From contig CAWGJS010000002.1 in NCBI GenBank assembly GCA_963822955.1, positions 1,364,001 through 1,428,000 on the forward strand: 64,000 nt of DNA. Reading direction: 5' to 3'. Each line of letters begins with the position of its first letter. The first letter of the stretch is position 1. The DNA comes from JAJYUU01 sp963822955 (lineage in GTDB: Bacteria; Actinomycetota; Actinomycetes; Streptosporangiales; Streptosporangiaceae). This document shows positions 8,516-17,284 of this stretch, in pieces. Below the pieces are notes generated by a model. It searched no databases and was not told the DNA's origin. It saw nothing but the letters and a program-made list of their open reading frames with translations. The translations under genes were made by a program, and so were the position numbers.

Positions 8516-9337
8516 ATGGCAGATCCAGGGACTATCGCCAGCTGCGAAGCCTGCGGCCGGTCTCTGCCGGGCCGACGAGGTAGAGGCAGGCCAAGGCGCT
8601 ACTGTGATGCAACCTGCCGCAGCGCCGGACGCCGCCAGCGCGAGCGCAGCACCCGCGGTATAGAGACGTCTGTCAAGGCTGAATTGACACTTCATGACCG
8701 TCAGCATTATCTTGACGGAGTGGGCGCGTCCGGCCGCTCGGCTGAGCTGACCGCAGGCCGGGTCACTACGGTGGCCGGCCGGCTTGGGACTGAGCTGACT
8801 CAGACAGGGGCAGAGTCAGCGCTGGCCGCGATGGCGTCGGCCCGTGAGCTCGCGACGCTGGCGAACGCAGCGCTGCAGGCGGCCGTCGATCGTGCCCGCG
8901 CGGCCGGCTACAGCTGGAAGGAGATCGGCGATGTGCTCGAGACAACCAGGCAGGCGGCATTCCAGCGGTTCGGACGGCCGCTGGACCCGCGGACGGGTGA
9001 GCCGATGACCCGGGCCGTGCTGCCCGGTGCGGCGGAGCGGGCGATCGCGATCTTTGCCGACATCGCGGCCGGCGAGTGGGAAACAGCGCGCGCAGACTTC
9101 GGCCCGACGATGCTGGAGGCGGTCAGCGCCAGCCGGCTTGCCGCCGTCTGGGCGCAGATGGCCGCCCTCATCGGCCGCTACGAAAGCATGGGCGAGCCCT
9201 TCACGCACGCGCTCGGTGAGCACACGCTCGTCGACATCCCGCTTCATTTTGAAGCGGGCGAGGCCGATGGCCAGGTGGCGTTCGATTCCGATGGCGCCGT
9301 CGCGGGCTTGTTCGTCCGCCCGGCCGGGCAGCAGTGA
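8516..9337 (+). CDS. Zinc-finger/HTH protein with DUF3887-like C-terminus
   Basis: A three-part protein. Residues 10-34 hold four cysteines (C10, C13, C30, C34) in a CxxC-x16-CxxxC zinc-finger-like layout within a basic stretch. Residues 131-153, AGYSWKEIGDVLETTRQAAF, look like a helix-turn-helix. Residues from about 175 onward match the DUF3887 fold, an NTF2-like all-helix/sheet domain (IAAGEWETARADFGPTMLEA, RLAAVWAQMAALIGRYESMG). ATG 8516 has a GGGAG site. It is probably a DNA-binding regulator that may act on the inverted repeat in its own promoter. The target is unknown. Confidence 0.72.
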   Translation: MADPGTIASCEACGRSLPGRRGRGRPRRYCDATCRSAGRRQRERSTRGIETSVKAELTLHDRQHYLDGVGASGRSAELTAGRVTTVAGRLGTELTQTGAESALAAMASARELATLANAALQAAVDRARAAGYSWKEIGDVLETTRQAAFQRFGRPLDPRTGEPMTRAVLPGAAERAIAIFADIAAGEWETARADFGPTMLEAVSASRLAAVWAQMAALIGRYESMGEPFTHALGEHTLVDIPLHFEAGEADGQVAFDSDGAVAGLFVRPAGQQ

Positions 9338-9445
9338 GCACCTGGCAGGGCTGGCTCACCACGGCAGTGCTCGAATCGCCATGATCCGGGAGACTTGGCG
9401 TCCGGATAGGACGCGAACTTTACATCCGGGCTATCCGGCCTCCGC

Positions 9446-10498
9446 TCAGAAGTCTTCCTCGAAGCTGACCGTGCCGGTGACCCCGACCTGATACGCCGAG
9501 ACCCGCCGCTCGAAGAAGTTGGACAGCTCCTGGACGTCCTGGAGTTCCATGAACTGCAGCGGATTCGCCGAACCGTACAGCGGCTTGATGCCGAGCCTGA
9601 CGAGCCGCCGGTCCGCGACGTGCTGGAGGTACTCGCGCATGCTGGCCAGCGACAGGCCGGGGATGCCCGGGCCGAGCAGGTCCTCGGCGAACTGCACCTC
9701 GCACTCCACGGCCTCGGCCAGCATGTCACGCACCCGTCCGGCCAGCGCGGCGTCGAATAGCTCGGGCTCCTGCGCCCGCGCGGTGTCGACGACGTCGAAC
9801 GCGAACGCCATGTGCATGGACTCGTCGCGGAAGACCCAGTTCGTGCCCGACGCCAGCCCGTTCAGCAGTCCGCGCGAGCGCAGGAAGTACACGTAGGCGA
9901 ACGCGCCATAGAAGAAGAGTCCCTCGATGCACGCCGCGAAGCAGACGAGGTTGAGCAGGAACGACCGCCGGTCGGCCACCGTCCGCAGCTCACGCAGCGC
10001 ATTGATCGAGTCGATCCAGCGAAAGCAGAACTCGGCCTTCCGCCGGATGGACGGAATGTTCTCCACCGCCGCGAACGCCGCGGCCCGCTCCCCCTCGTCC
10101 GGCACGTATGTATCCAGCAGCGTCAGGTAGAACTGCACGTGCACGGCTTCCTCGAACAGCTGCCGCGACAGGTACAGGCGCCCTTCCGGCGAGTTGACGT
10201 GCTGGTACAGATTCAGCACCAGATTGTTCGCCACGATTGTGTCGCCGGTAGCAAAGAAGGCGACCAGGCGGGAAACGAGGTGGCGCTCGGCCGGTGTGAG
10301 CTTGCGAAGGTCGCTGAGATCGGAGTGGAGATCCACCTCCTCGACGGTCCAGGTATTGCGGATCGCATCCCGGAACCGGTCGTAGAACTGCGGATAGCGC
10401 ATCGGCCGCAGCGTCAGGTCCATGCCCGGATCCAGGAGCAGGTGGCGGGCTGCAGCGGGCTCACTGGGTCCGGCCGCGGCGCCGAGCCCGGCCGTCAC
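9446..10498 (-). CDS. nrdB: Ribonucleoside-diphosphate reductase subunit beta
   Basis: Radical-generating small subunit of class I ribonucleotide reductase; it supplies the tyrosyl radical to NrdA for dNTP synthesis. Counting from GTG 10498, the di-metal ligands are Asp86 (FATGDTIVANN), Glu117/His120 (EEAVHVQFY), Glu192 (CIEGLFF) and Glu226/His229 (DESMHM). Tyr124, four residues after His120, fits the radical tyrosine, so this is a Ia-like site rather than the Tyr-less Ic type. The GTG overlaps the nrdA TGA by 3 bases, so the genes are coupled. The frame extends upstream inside nrdA but that part is not NrdB. Confidence 0.95.
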   Translation of the reverse strand: MTAGLGAAAGPSEPAAARHLLLDPGMDLTLRPMRYPQFYDRFRDAIRNTWTVEEVDLHSDLSDLRKLTPAERHLVSRLVAFFATGDTIVANNLVLNLYQHVNSPEGRLYLSRQLFEEAVHVQFYLTLLDTYVPDEGERAAAFAAVENIPSIRRKAEFCFRWIDSINALRELRTVADRRSFLLNLVCFAACIEGLFFYGAFAYVYFLRSRGLLNGLASGTNWVFRDESMHMAFAFDVVDTARAQEPELFDAALAGRVRDMLAEAVECEVQFAEDLLGPGIPGLSLASMREYLQHVADRRLVRLGIKPLYGSANPLQFMELQDVQELSNFFERRVSAYQVGVTGTVSFEEDF

Positions 10499-12858
10499 TG
10501 GCACGCCTCGCACGTCTCCGGGTTCTCCAGCGAGCACGCCACCGCCGACCCTGGCTCCGCTGACTCCAGCACGTCGGATCCGGGCACAGGCGCCGGCACT
10601 GTGGCCTGCTGGATCCGGGTCACGGGCCGGGAGCGCAAGTAGTACGTGGTCTTCAGCCCTGCCTTCCACGCATGCAGGTACATCGACGACAGCTTCCCGA
10701 TCGACGGCGCGGCCAGGAATAGGTTCAGCGACTGGCTCTGATCGATGTATGGCGCCCGCGCAGCGGCCATGTCGATCAGCGCACGCTGCGGCAGTTCCCA
10801 CGCCGTCCTGAAGAGCTCACGCGACTCCGCCGGCAGCGCGGCGATGCCCTGGACCGAGCCATCCGCCAGCTTCATCGCGTCCCGGACGTCCTGCGTCCAC
10901 AGCCCGTGCGCCTTCAGCTCAGCCACGAGCGCGGCGTTAACCTGCATGAACTCGCCCGACAGCGTCTCGCGCTTGAACAGGTTGGAGACCTGCGGCTCGA
11001 TGCACTCGTAGCACCCGGCGATCGAAGCGATCGTCGCCGTCGGCGCAATGGCGATGAGCAGGGAGTTTCGCAACCCCGTTCCCGCGATGCGCGTACGCAA
11101 CGCGGCCCACCGGTCCGCCTGCGTTCCGGTGACGCCCCACAGGTCGGGCTGGAGCTGGCCCGCCGCGGCGCGCGTCAGCGCGAACGCCGGATGCGCACCA
11201 TGCCGGTCCGCCAGGTCGGCCGACGTCTCGAGCGCGGTGAGGTAGATTTCCTCGGCGATCCGGCTAGACAGGTCACGTGCCGCGTCGCAGCCGAACGGCA
11301 GCCGTAGCGCGAACAGCACGTCCTGCAGGCCCATCACGCCCAGGCCGACCGGCCGCCAGTGCGGGTTGGACGCGGCCGCCTGCTGGCTCGGGTAGTAGCC
11401 AATGTCGATCACCCGGTCCAGGAACGGCAGCGCGACCCGCACGGTTGCCCGCAGCTTCGCCCAGTCCATCGCGGCTGTCCCATCCGGCGCTGCGGTGAGG
11501 TGCTGCGCAAGGTTAATCGAGCCGAGATTGCAGACCGCGGTCTCGGCGTTGCTCGTCACCTCGATGATCTCGGTGCACAGGTTCGACAGGTGCACCACGT
11601 TCCCGGCCTGCGCCGTCTGGTTGCACCTGGCGTTCGAGCTGTCCTTGAAGGTCATCCAGCCGTTGCCGGTCTGCGCGAGCGTCCGCATCATTTTCGCGTA
11701 CAGCTCACGCGCCTTGACGCGCCGGACGACGCGGCCATCGGCTTCGGCCTTCCGGTAGGCCTGATCGAACGCCTCACCCCAGAGGTCGGGCAGCTCAGGC
11801 ACCACGTCGGGATCGATGAGCGACCACACCTCGTCGGCCTCGACCCGGCGCATGAACTCGTCCGGGATCCAGTTGGCGAGGTTCAGGTTGTGCGCACGGC
11901 GCGCGTCCTCGCCGGTATTGTCACGCAGCTCGAGGAACTCCTCGATGTCCGGATGCCACGGCTCGAGGTACACGCAGGCCGCGCCCTTGCGGCGGCCGCC
12001 CTGGTTCACCGCCGCGACCGACGCGTCCAGCGTGCGCAGCCACGGGACGATTCCGTTGGACAGGCCGTTCGTGCCGCGGATCAGCGCGCCCCGGGAGCGG
12101 ACCCGCGACCAGGCAATGCCGATCCCGCCGGAGAACTTGCTCAGCTGGGCGACCTGCGCGTACCGGGCGTAGATCGAGTCCAGCTCGTCTCGCGGCGAGT
12201 CGACCAGGAAGCACGACGACATCTGCGCGTGCTTCGTGCCGGAGTTGAACAGCGTCGGTGAGCTCGGCAGGTACGCAAGCGAGGACATCAGCCGGTAGAA
12301 GCCGATCGCCTCGGCAGGCATTCGGGATAGCCCGCACGCGACGCGCAGCAGGAAGTACTGCGGCGTCTCGAGCACGAGCCGGCTCGATGGGTGGCGCAGC
12401 AGGTACCGGTCGTACACGGTCTTGATGCCGAAGTACTCGAACTGCAGGTCGGCGCCATCGTCGACGGCGAAGTCGAGCTTGCGCGCGTTGTCCTTGACCA
12501 GCTTCGCAGTCTCATCGCCGATCAGGCCCTCGGCGTGGGCGAGTGCGACCGACTGGCTGAACGAGGCAATGCCCTGCCCGCGCACTTCCTTGGCGATGTA
12601 GCCGGACAGCAGCCGGGCGGCCAGGCGCGAGTACTGCGGCTCGGTCGCTATCATCTCCGCCGCCGTCTGGATCGACAGCCGGTCCAGCTCCGCGGTCGTC
12701 GCGCCGTCGTACAGGCCGCTGATCGTCTTTGTCGCGACGCGCATCGGATCCACGTCATCCAGGTCGCCGACCCAGCGCTGCACTGCGCGCACGATCTTGC
12801 TGACGTCGACGGGCTCGCTCTCGCCATTGCGCTTGCGCACCTGCATGGTCGCCGCCAT
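10495..12858 (-). CDS. nrdA: Ribonucleoside-diphosphate reductase subunit alpha
   Basis: Catalytic large subunit of class I ribonucleotide reductase, 787 residues. An N-terminal ATP-cone starts MQVRKRNGESEPVDVSK, giving allosteric activity control by ATP/dATP. Central landmarks are SCFLVDSPRDELDS, GGIGIAWSRVRSRGALI, ARCNQTAQAGNVVHLSNLC with the catalytic Cys/Glu (NLCTEI) and AVCNLGSINL. The C-terminal CEACQ holds the redox cysteines reduced by thioredoxin-like partners. ATG 12858 follows a GAGGAG site, so the longer open frame to 12942 is rejected. It forms an operon with nrdB and is probably under NrdR control. Confidence 0.96.
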   Translation of the reverse strand: MAATMQVRKRNGESEPVDVSKIVRAVQRWVGDLDDVDPMRVATKTISGLYDGATTAELDRLSIQTAAEMIATEPQYSRLAARLLSGYIAKEVRGQGIASFSQSVALAHAEGLIGDETAKLVKDNARKLDFAVDDGADLQFEYFGIKTVYDRYLLRHPSSRLVLETPQYFLLRVACGLSRMPAEAIGFYRLMSSLAYLPSSPTLFNSGTKHAQMSSCFLVDSPRDELDSIYARYAQVAQLSKFSGGIGIAWSRVRSRGALIRGTNGLSNGIVPWLRTLDASVAAVNQGGRRKGAACVYLEPWHPDIEEFLELRDNTGEDARRAHNLNLANWIPDEFMRRVEADEVWSLIDPDVVPELPDLWGEAFDQAYRKAEADGRVVRRVKARELYAKMMRTLAQTGNGWMTFKDSSNARCNQTAQAGNVVHLSNLCTEIIEVTSNAETAVCNLGSINLAQHLTAAPDGTAAMDWAKLRATVRVALPFLDRVIDIGYYPSQQAAASNPHWRPVGLGVMGLQDVLFALRLPFGCDAARDLSSRIAEEIYLTALETSADLADRHGAHPAFALTRAAAGQLQPDLWGVTGTQADRWAALRTRIAGTGLRNSLLIAIAPTATIASIAGCYECIEPQVSNLFKRETLSGEFMQVNAALVAELKAHGLWTQDVRDAMKLADGSVQGIAALPAESRELFRTAWELPQRALIDMAAARAPYIDQSQSLNLFLAAPSIGKLSSMYLHAWKAGLKTTYYLRSRPVTRIQQATVPAPVPGSDVLESAEPGSAVACSLENPETCEACQ

Positions 12859-12901
12859 CTCCGCTCCTCCAGTTGGTCCGCCCACGACGAGTACCGCACG
12901 A

Positions 12902-12949
12902 ACACCATATGTAGGAGGTCTGACATTTCTCTGGCACCACATGTTGGGT
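12902..12949 (-). promoter_or_regulatory. Two probable NrdR boxes upstream of nrdA
   Basis: ACACCATATGTAGGAG (12902-12917) and GCACCACATGTTGGGT (12934-12949) share the core CACCAyATGTwGG and start exactly 32 bp apart. This spacing (three helical turns) and the AT-containing core resemble paired NrdR boxes (consensus ACACwATATATwGTGT), though both halves are imperfect. They lie 44-91 bp upstream of the nrdA start. Confidence 0.55.
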
Positions 12950-13041
12950 CGGCGTGTCGCGCTCTATGCTGGCGCGTTTGCCGGCATGCTGGCTGCGACA
13001 TACCGTGTTGAGTGTTGTGATCAGCGATCGGGGGTTCCTCA

Positions 13042-14523
13042 TTGGCAGCCACCAGCGGGCCCGCCACACCCGATCGCGACCGCGCCGAAACATGCCTGCG
13101 GTTGCAGGCCGAAGCCGAGCTGCAGCGGGCGCTCGGGTTCCGTCACGGCGTCGTGCCCGACATCCTGGAGTGGCGCCAGCGGCGCGACGAGATCCGGCCG
13201 ATCCAGCGTTCCCGAGCTGGCGAGCACTGGCTATCTAGCGGCTGGAAGGTGCCGGGAGACCCACGTCCCGCCACCGAGTGCCTGCTCCGTATCTCGACGC
13301 TGGGACGTGCGCTGGCAGCAGCGGGTGCCATCGATGACGCGACCGCTGCCGAGGTGCTAGCTGACCTGCAAGCTGCCTTGGCCGTCCGCAGCCTGATACC
13401 GAAGGAGCAGTTGCTCGGGAGTCCAATGCGGAGCTTTGCCAGCTTGTACTTCCCTGGGCAGCGAATGGTGCGTACGCCCAGGTCACCCGCGGTGCCAGTG
13501 CGGCTCATGGCGGCCGGCACCGTGGCCACGGTTTACGTTGAGAACCAGCCGGTGCGCGTCTGCCTCGGATCGATGGTGATCGACGGTGCGTCAGCCACGG
13601 TCAGCATCACGGCCAGGCTCGCGTCCGGCCACGCAGCGCCAGCGCCGCTGCCCGTAGCCTGGGAGATCCTGAACTCCTGCACGGCGACTGACGACCTGGG
13701 CAGCAGCTACGGACTGCACTTCAGCGGCAGCGGAGCCGACGACAACTGGGCAGGCCGGCTGCATGTCTCGCCGGCCCCGCCCGCGATACTCCGGTGGCTT
13801 GACTTCAGCCTGCCGGGCGCCGACCCGGTCCGGCTGCGGCTGGACGCCACGCCGCGCGTTCTGCCGACCAGCACGCTGTCGCTCCCGGCGGGCGAATCGG
13901 CAGACCGGTACCTCGATGCACAGACTGTCGAGCTACTCGCGGCTGACGACGGCGAGGACGGTAAGGACCCACTCGTCGTGTGGGCGGCCCGCGGCTTGCT
14001 CGAAGCTGGAGTTCTGACTCCGCTCAACCCGGCACTACGTCGACTGACGGCGGTGGCTAGCCAGCTGGGCCTCGAGCTGCCGGTACCGCTGGCCGTGATC
14101 CCGCCGGGCCCGCTGCCCGCTGACTGGCTCAGCCTTCTGGACCGCTGGGACTGCCACGACGGTCCGACTGGCATTGTGCCCGTTGCTGCGCACCTCCCCG
14201 AGCTTGGCGGCGCACAATGCGCCATCACCGACATTCAGTCCGCCCCCGAAGTCGCGACGATCCAATTGCACGCACGGGGCTGGCCCGAACCAAGTTCCCA
14301 CCAACCGTGGCGCGACCGGTTCCGCTGGTCCGCCCGGGATGACGTAGGCGGCTGGTACGTGACTAGCGTCAAAGGCTGGTCCTTCAGCGATTCGACTGCC
14401 GATCTGACGCTGGGACTGCGTCCAGCCATCAACCCCGCAGCACGGCAACTGCAGGTCATTCTCAGCGGCAGGACCGGCGAGGTCAGCATGAACGTGCCGC
14501 TGGACTGGCAGGAGGGGCTGTGA
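13042..14523 (+). CDS. Unrecognised protein A1 of the MoxR-VWA locus (two DDxGxxY-type domains)
   Basis: I cannot name a family for this 493-residue protein. An N-terminal helical part (RAETCLRLQAEAELQRAL) and an Ala-rich helix bundle are followed by two regions with the same pattern. TATDDLGSSYGLHFSGSG (Asp217-Asp218) leads to RLHVSPAPP and RWLDFSLPG; later SARDDVGGWYV (Asp433-Asp434) leads to a closing MNVPLDW strand. This suggests a duplicated beta-sandwich. It aligns along most of its length with A2 at 15527. The TTG start is supported by the matching N-terminus of A2. Its TGA overlaps the start of B1 by 4 nt. It is first in the A1-B1-A2-B2-moxR-vwa gene set. Confidence 0.8.
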   Translation: MAATSGPATPDRDRAETCLRLQAEAELQRALGFRHGVVPDILEWRQRRDEIRPIQRSRAGEHWLSSGWKVPGDPRPATECLLRISTLGRALAAAGAIDDATAAEVLADLQAALAVRSLIPKEQLLGSPMRSFASLYFPGQRMVRTPRSPAVPVRLMAAGTVATVYVENQPVRVCLGSMVIDGASATVSITARLASGHAAPAPLPVAWEILNSCTATDDLGSSYGLHFSGSGADDNWAGRLHVSPAPPAILRWLDFSLPGADPVRLRLDATPRVLPTSTLSLPAGESADRYLDAQTVELLAADDGEDGKDPLVVWAARGLLEAGVLTPLNPALRRLTAVASQLGLELPVPLAVIPPGPLPADWLSLLDRWDCHDGPTGIVPVAAHLPELGGAQCAITDIQSAPEVATIQLHARGWPEPSSHQPWRDRFRWSARDDVGGWYVTSVKGWSFSDSTADLTLGLRPAINPAARQLQVILSGRTGEVSMNVPLDWQEGL

Positions 14524-15443
14524 ACTCGCCTTGGTGGGCCGCGTTCGGGCCAGTCGAGACTCAAGTCAGCTGTGGTTCCGGCCAGCACAGCGTGCGCTGG
14601 GCTGACGGGACGCTGCATCCGCTGGAGCATGCGGACGTGGAGGGCGAAATTGTCCTGGCCGCGCTCGGCGGCGATGCCACCCCCTGCCTCGACCTGGTCA
14701 GGACCTGGGCAGGGCACAGCGACGATCTCGTCGTGCTCGCGCTCACAGCCAGATCGGCCGACGACCTAGTGACGATCACGACAGCGGAGATAGAGGAGCT
14801 CGCGGCGCAGGGGCATCCCCCAGTCCATAGTCGCCGCACTGGGCTCAGAGGGCACGTCACCTTCCGCGGTGGCAGTGCCTTCACTAGCGGTCCAGCTTCG
14901 GGATCCGCTGCGTCCTGGGGGCGGGTCATGGTCGGCGGTGCCCCGGCCCAGCTAGTTCAGGAGGGCGACCAGAGTCGGCACGAGTTGCTGCGACTCCTGG
15001 CTCTCGGTAGGCCGTTCCAGCTGCGGCTGTTTGGTGCCGTTGCACATGCGTGGTCGGCCCATGGCCCGCGTGCCGCCCAGGCAGACCGCGCGCGGCCGGC
15101 CCTGACGGCGGCCCTGACAGGTCGCCTGGCGCCGGCGGCGGCACGCTGGCTCGATGTCGATCTCACTGAGATCGAGGACGCCCTCTATTCCGGACCCGGC
15201 TGGGGTGCGATCGGGCTGGACGGTCCGGCAGGCGAAGTCCGGCTAAAGGTATGGCTGCCGGTTAGCTGGCTAGCCTGGGTGTGGGCCCCTGGCCTGGCCG
15301 TCGTGGATGGCCACTTCGTGGTCAGGGTTCAGCATGCCGCGTGGCCCACGGCCCAGGTCCTCGCGATCAGCGCACCCGGCCAGGCCCCGGTCGAGCTGAC
15401 CGTCAGACATGAAGGTGACCGCTGGACGATCGTTCGGCGTTAG
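14520..15443 (+). CDS. Unrecognised protein B1 of the MoxR-VWA locus
   Basis: 307 residues, no family recognised, no signal peptide or membrane segment. The conserved N-terminal block HSVRWADGTLHPLEHAD, then VLAALGGDATPCLDLVRTW and HSDDLVVLAL, is shared with B2. The middle is variable. The C-terminal half is again shared: RLLALGRPFQLRLFGAVAH, RARPALTAALTGRLAPAAAR, then a WLPVSWLAWVWAPGLAVVD core. The GTG overlaps the stop of A1 (GTGA), exactly as B2 overlaps A2. A and B therefore probably form a pair or complex; the biochemical role is unknown. Confidence 0.78.
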   Translation: MNSPWWAAFGPVETQVSCGSGQHSVRWADGTLHPLEHADVEGEIVLAALGGDATPCLDLVRTWAGHSDDLVVLALTARSADDLVTITTAEIEELAAQGHPPVHSRRTGLRGHVTFRGGSAFTSGPASGSAASWGRVMVGGAPAQLVQEGDQSRHELLRLLALGRPFQLRLFGAVAHAWSAHGPRAAQADRARPALTAALTGRLAPAAARWLDVDLTEIEDALYSGPGWGAIGLDGPAGEVRLKVWLPVSWLAWVWAPGLAVVDGHFVVRVQHAAWPTAQVLAISAPGQAPVELTVRHEGDRWTIVRR

Positions 15444-15526
15444 CCAGCGACGGTGGTTATCGCATTGCAGCCGCGAGATTCGCGTCATATCGTCTTGGTT
15501 GTTCCCGGCGGCGATCGGGGGTCCTA

Positions 15527-17284
15527 GTGACAGCCGCAAGCGAGCAAGCCGTGCCTGACCGCAGGCGCGCGGAGACATACCTGCGCTTGCAGGCGGAGGC
15601 TGAACTGCGGCGGGCCCTCGCAATGCCGGACTATAAGCCGCCGCGCGAGCACCGGACATCGAGCCTCGTCAGCTATGCCGCTCACGCGCGTCGCATGCGG
15701 CGCCGCCGTGCCATCGTGGACCGGATCATGCGGCAGCACGCCCGTGCACCGGCTCAGGCTGGCCGCCAGGTCACGCGCGGACCTGCCGATCAGCCAGAGC
15801 GCCAGGCTCGCTCCCTGCTGGCGGCGTTGCAACGGAGCGCGACCTCGTCGCTGACCCTCGCCCGCTCGGCAGCCAGCCCGCTCGCGCCGTGGCTGCACCA
15901 GTTCTGGCGCCACGCGGCATACCGGCGCGATCAGATCCGCCGCTCCGCCTGGCATCTGCGGAGGCGCGTGCGCAGGCGGCTTCCCCAGCGGTTTCGCGGC
16001 CGGAGTCACGAGCCTTCGCCAGCGGAAGCATGCGCAGAGCGGGTGGGCGCACTGGCCAGCGTCCTCGCGGCGGTCGGCGCCATCAGCACGCAAACGGAAG
16101 CTGAGGTGGTGGCCGATTTCGCGTTCGCGCTCGCAGCCCGCAGCCGGCTCGAGCCGGATGCGCTGCTCGGCGACTTCGGCTTCTCCAGCCATCGCCTGGC
16201 CGGCCGGGGACGCCCGCATCCAGCTCCGGGCGCCCCGCCGGTCGCGCGACCCGTCGGCCTTGCCGCGGCCGGCGAGGTCGAGGGCGTCAGGGTGCGCTTC
16301 TACCTCGGTGTTCTCGTGTTTGACCAGGGCAGCGTCACGCTCACTATGCAGGCCAGGTTCCCGCCCGAAGCGTTCGAGCATGATCACTACACGGACCCGA
16401 TGTTCCACGCGCTCAGCGAGGTGCGCGCCATCGACGACCGGGGCGGGACCTACCAGGCGCACTTCAGCGGTGGTGGCGGAGCGGGCACGTGGGAGGGTCG
16501 GCTGCATCTGATTCCACCGCCTGCAGCGGGCCTGCGCTGGCTGGACGTTACACTGCCCGGCGCCTCTGCCGTTCGCGTCCGGATGGACACCCCGCCTGCC
16601 GATCTGCGGGTTACCGCGGAACCAGTGACAATGACGGCAGCCGAACGTCTCATCGATGCGCAGGCTGCCGGGCTGCTGCTCGCCAGCACGACCGACGCGG
16701 CGCAACTCCTCAGCGGTGAGGACACGCCCAACGTGGCCAGAATCGCTGCCGACCTGCTTGCGGCAGGCGTGATCACGACTAGCAGCAAGTCGCTGCGCCG
16801 TCTGGCGGGAGCGGCTGCGCGCTTCGGGGTGCGGCTGCCCGGCTCGCTCGCGGCGATCCAGCCCGCCGATCTGCCAGCGGACTGGCTCAGCCTGCGCGCG
16901 AGAGCCGGCCGGACCGGCGGGCCAACTGGCGTTATCCCTGTTGGTGCCGTCCTGCCAGAGGTAGACGGAGCGCGGTGCGTCATCGGGGACCTGTCGTCCG
17001 ACGCGGACTCGGCGACCGTGCAGGTGCACGCGCGAGGCTGGCCGGAGTTCTGGCATGAAGGCGGCCTGCGCATCGAGCAGTTCCGGTGGACCGCGCGAGA
17101 CGATCTCGGCGGCTGGTACGTACTCGACCATAGCGGCGGGAGCTACAGCGATGACGAGGCTGACCTCGACTTCAGGTTCAGCCCCGCGCTCGATTCGCGG
17201 GCCCGTTTGCTGGACATCATCCTCACGGGCACGACCACGCAGGTCAGCGTTACCGTGCCACTTGACTGGCGGGAGGGCGCGTGA
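15527..17284 (+). CDS. Unrecognised protein A2 of the MoxR-VWA locus (paralogue of A1)
   Basis: 585-residue paralogue of A1. The N-terminus PDRRRAETYLRLQAEAEL matches A1, then about 110 extra residues are very Arg-rich (AHARRMRRRRAIVDRI, WHLRRRVRRRLPQRFRGR) and may bind nucleic acid or another acidic partner. Both repeated regions are present: AIDDRGGTYQAHFSGGGG at Asp303-Asp304 and TARDDLGGWYV at Asp525-Asp526, each followed by the same strand pattern, ending VTVPLDW. Start GTG 15527 follows a leader (GCGATCGGGGGT) that is also present before A1. It overlaps B2 by 4 nt. Confidence 0.8.
   Translation: MTAASEQAVPDRRRAETYLRLQAEAELRRALAMPDYKPPREHRTSSLVSYAAHARRMRRRRAIVDRIMRQHARAPAQAGRQVTRGPADQPERQARSLLAALQRSATSSLTLARSAASPLAPWLHQFWRHAAYRRDQIRRSAWHLRRRVRRRLPQRFRGRSHEPSPAEACAERVGALASVLAAVGAISTQTEAEVVADFAFALAARSRLEPDALLGDFGFSSHRLAGRGRPHPAPGAPPVARPVGLAAAGEVEGVRVRFYLGVLVFDQGSVTLTMQARFPPEAFEHDHYTDPMFHALSEVRAIDDRGGTYQAHFSGGGGAGTWEGRLHLIPPPAAGLRWLDVTLPGASAVRVRMDTPPADLRVTAEPVTMTAAERLIDAQAAGLLLASTTDAAQLLSGEDTPNVARIAADLLAAGVITTSSKSLRRLAGAAARFGVRLPGSLAAIQPADLPADWLSLRARAGRTGGPTGVIPVGAVLPEVDGARCVIGDLSSDADSATVQVHARGWPEFWHEGGLRIEQFRWTARDDLGGWYVLDHSGGSYSDDEADLDFRFSPALDSRARLLDIILTGTTTQVSVTVPLDWREGA

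Noticed and set aside
7511..8707. A 398-codon leftward open frame over the CoA-transferase and the 8516 gene
   Set aside because: It spans two well-supported rightward genes and the promoter between them, and shows no domain.
15524..17131. A 535-codon open frame antisense to A2
   Set aside because: It is the complement of a gene with clear paralogue support and has no recognisable protein sequence; long antisense frames are expected at this GC.
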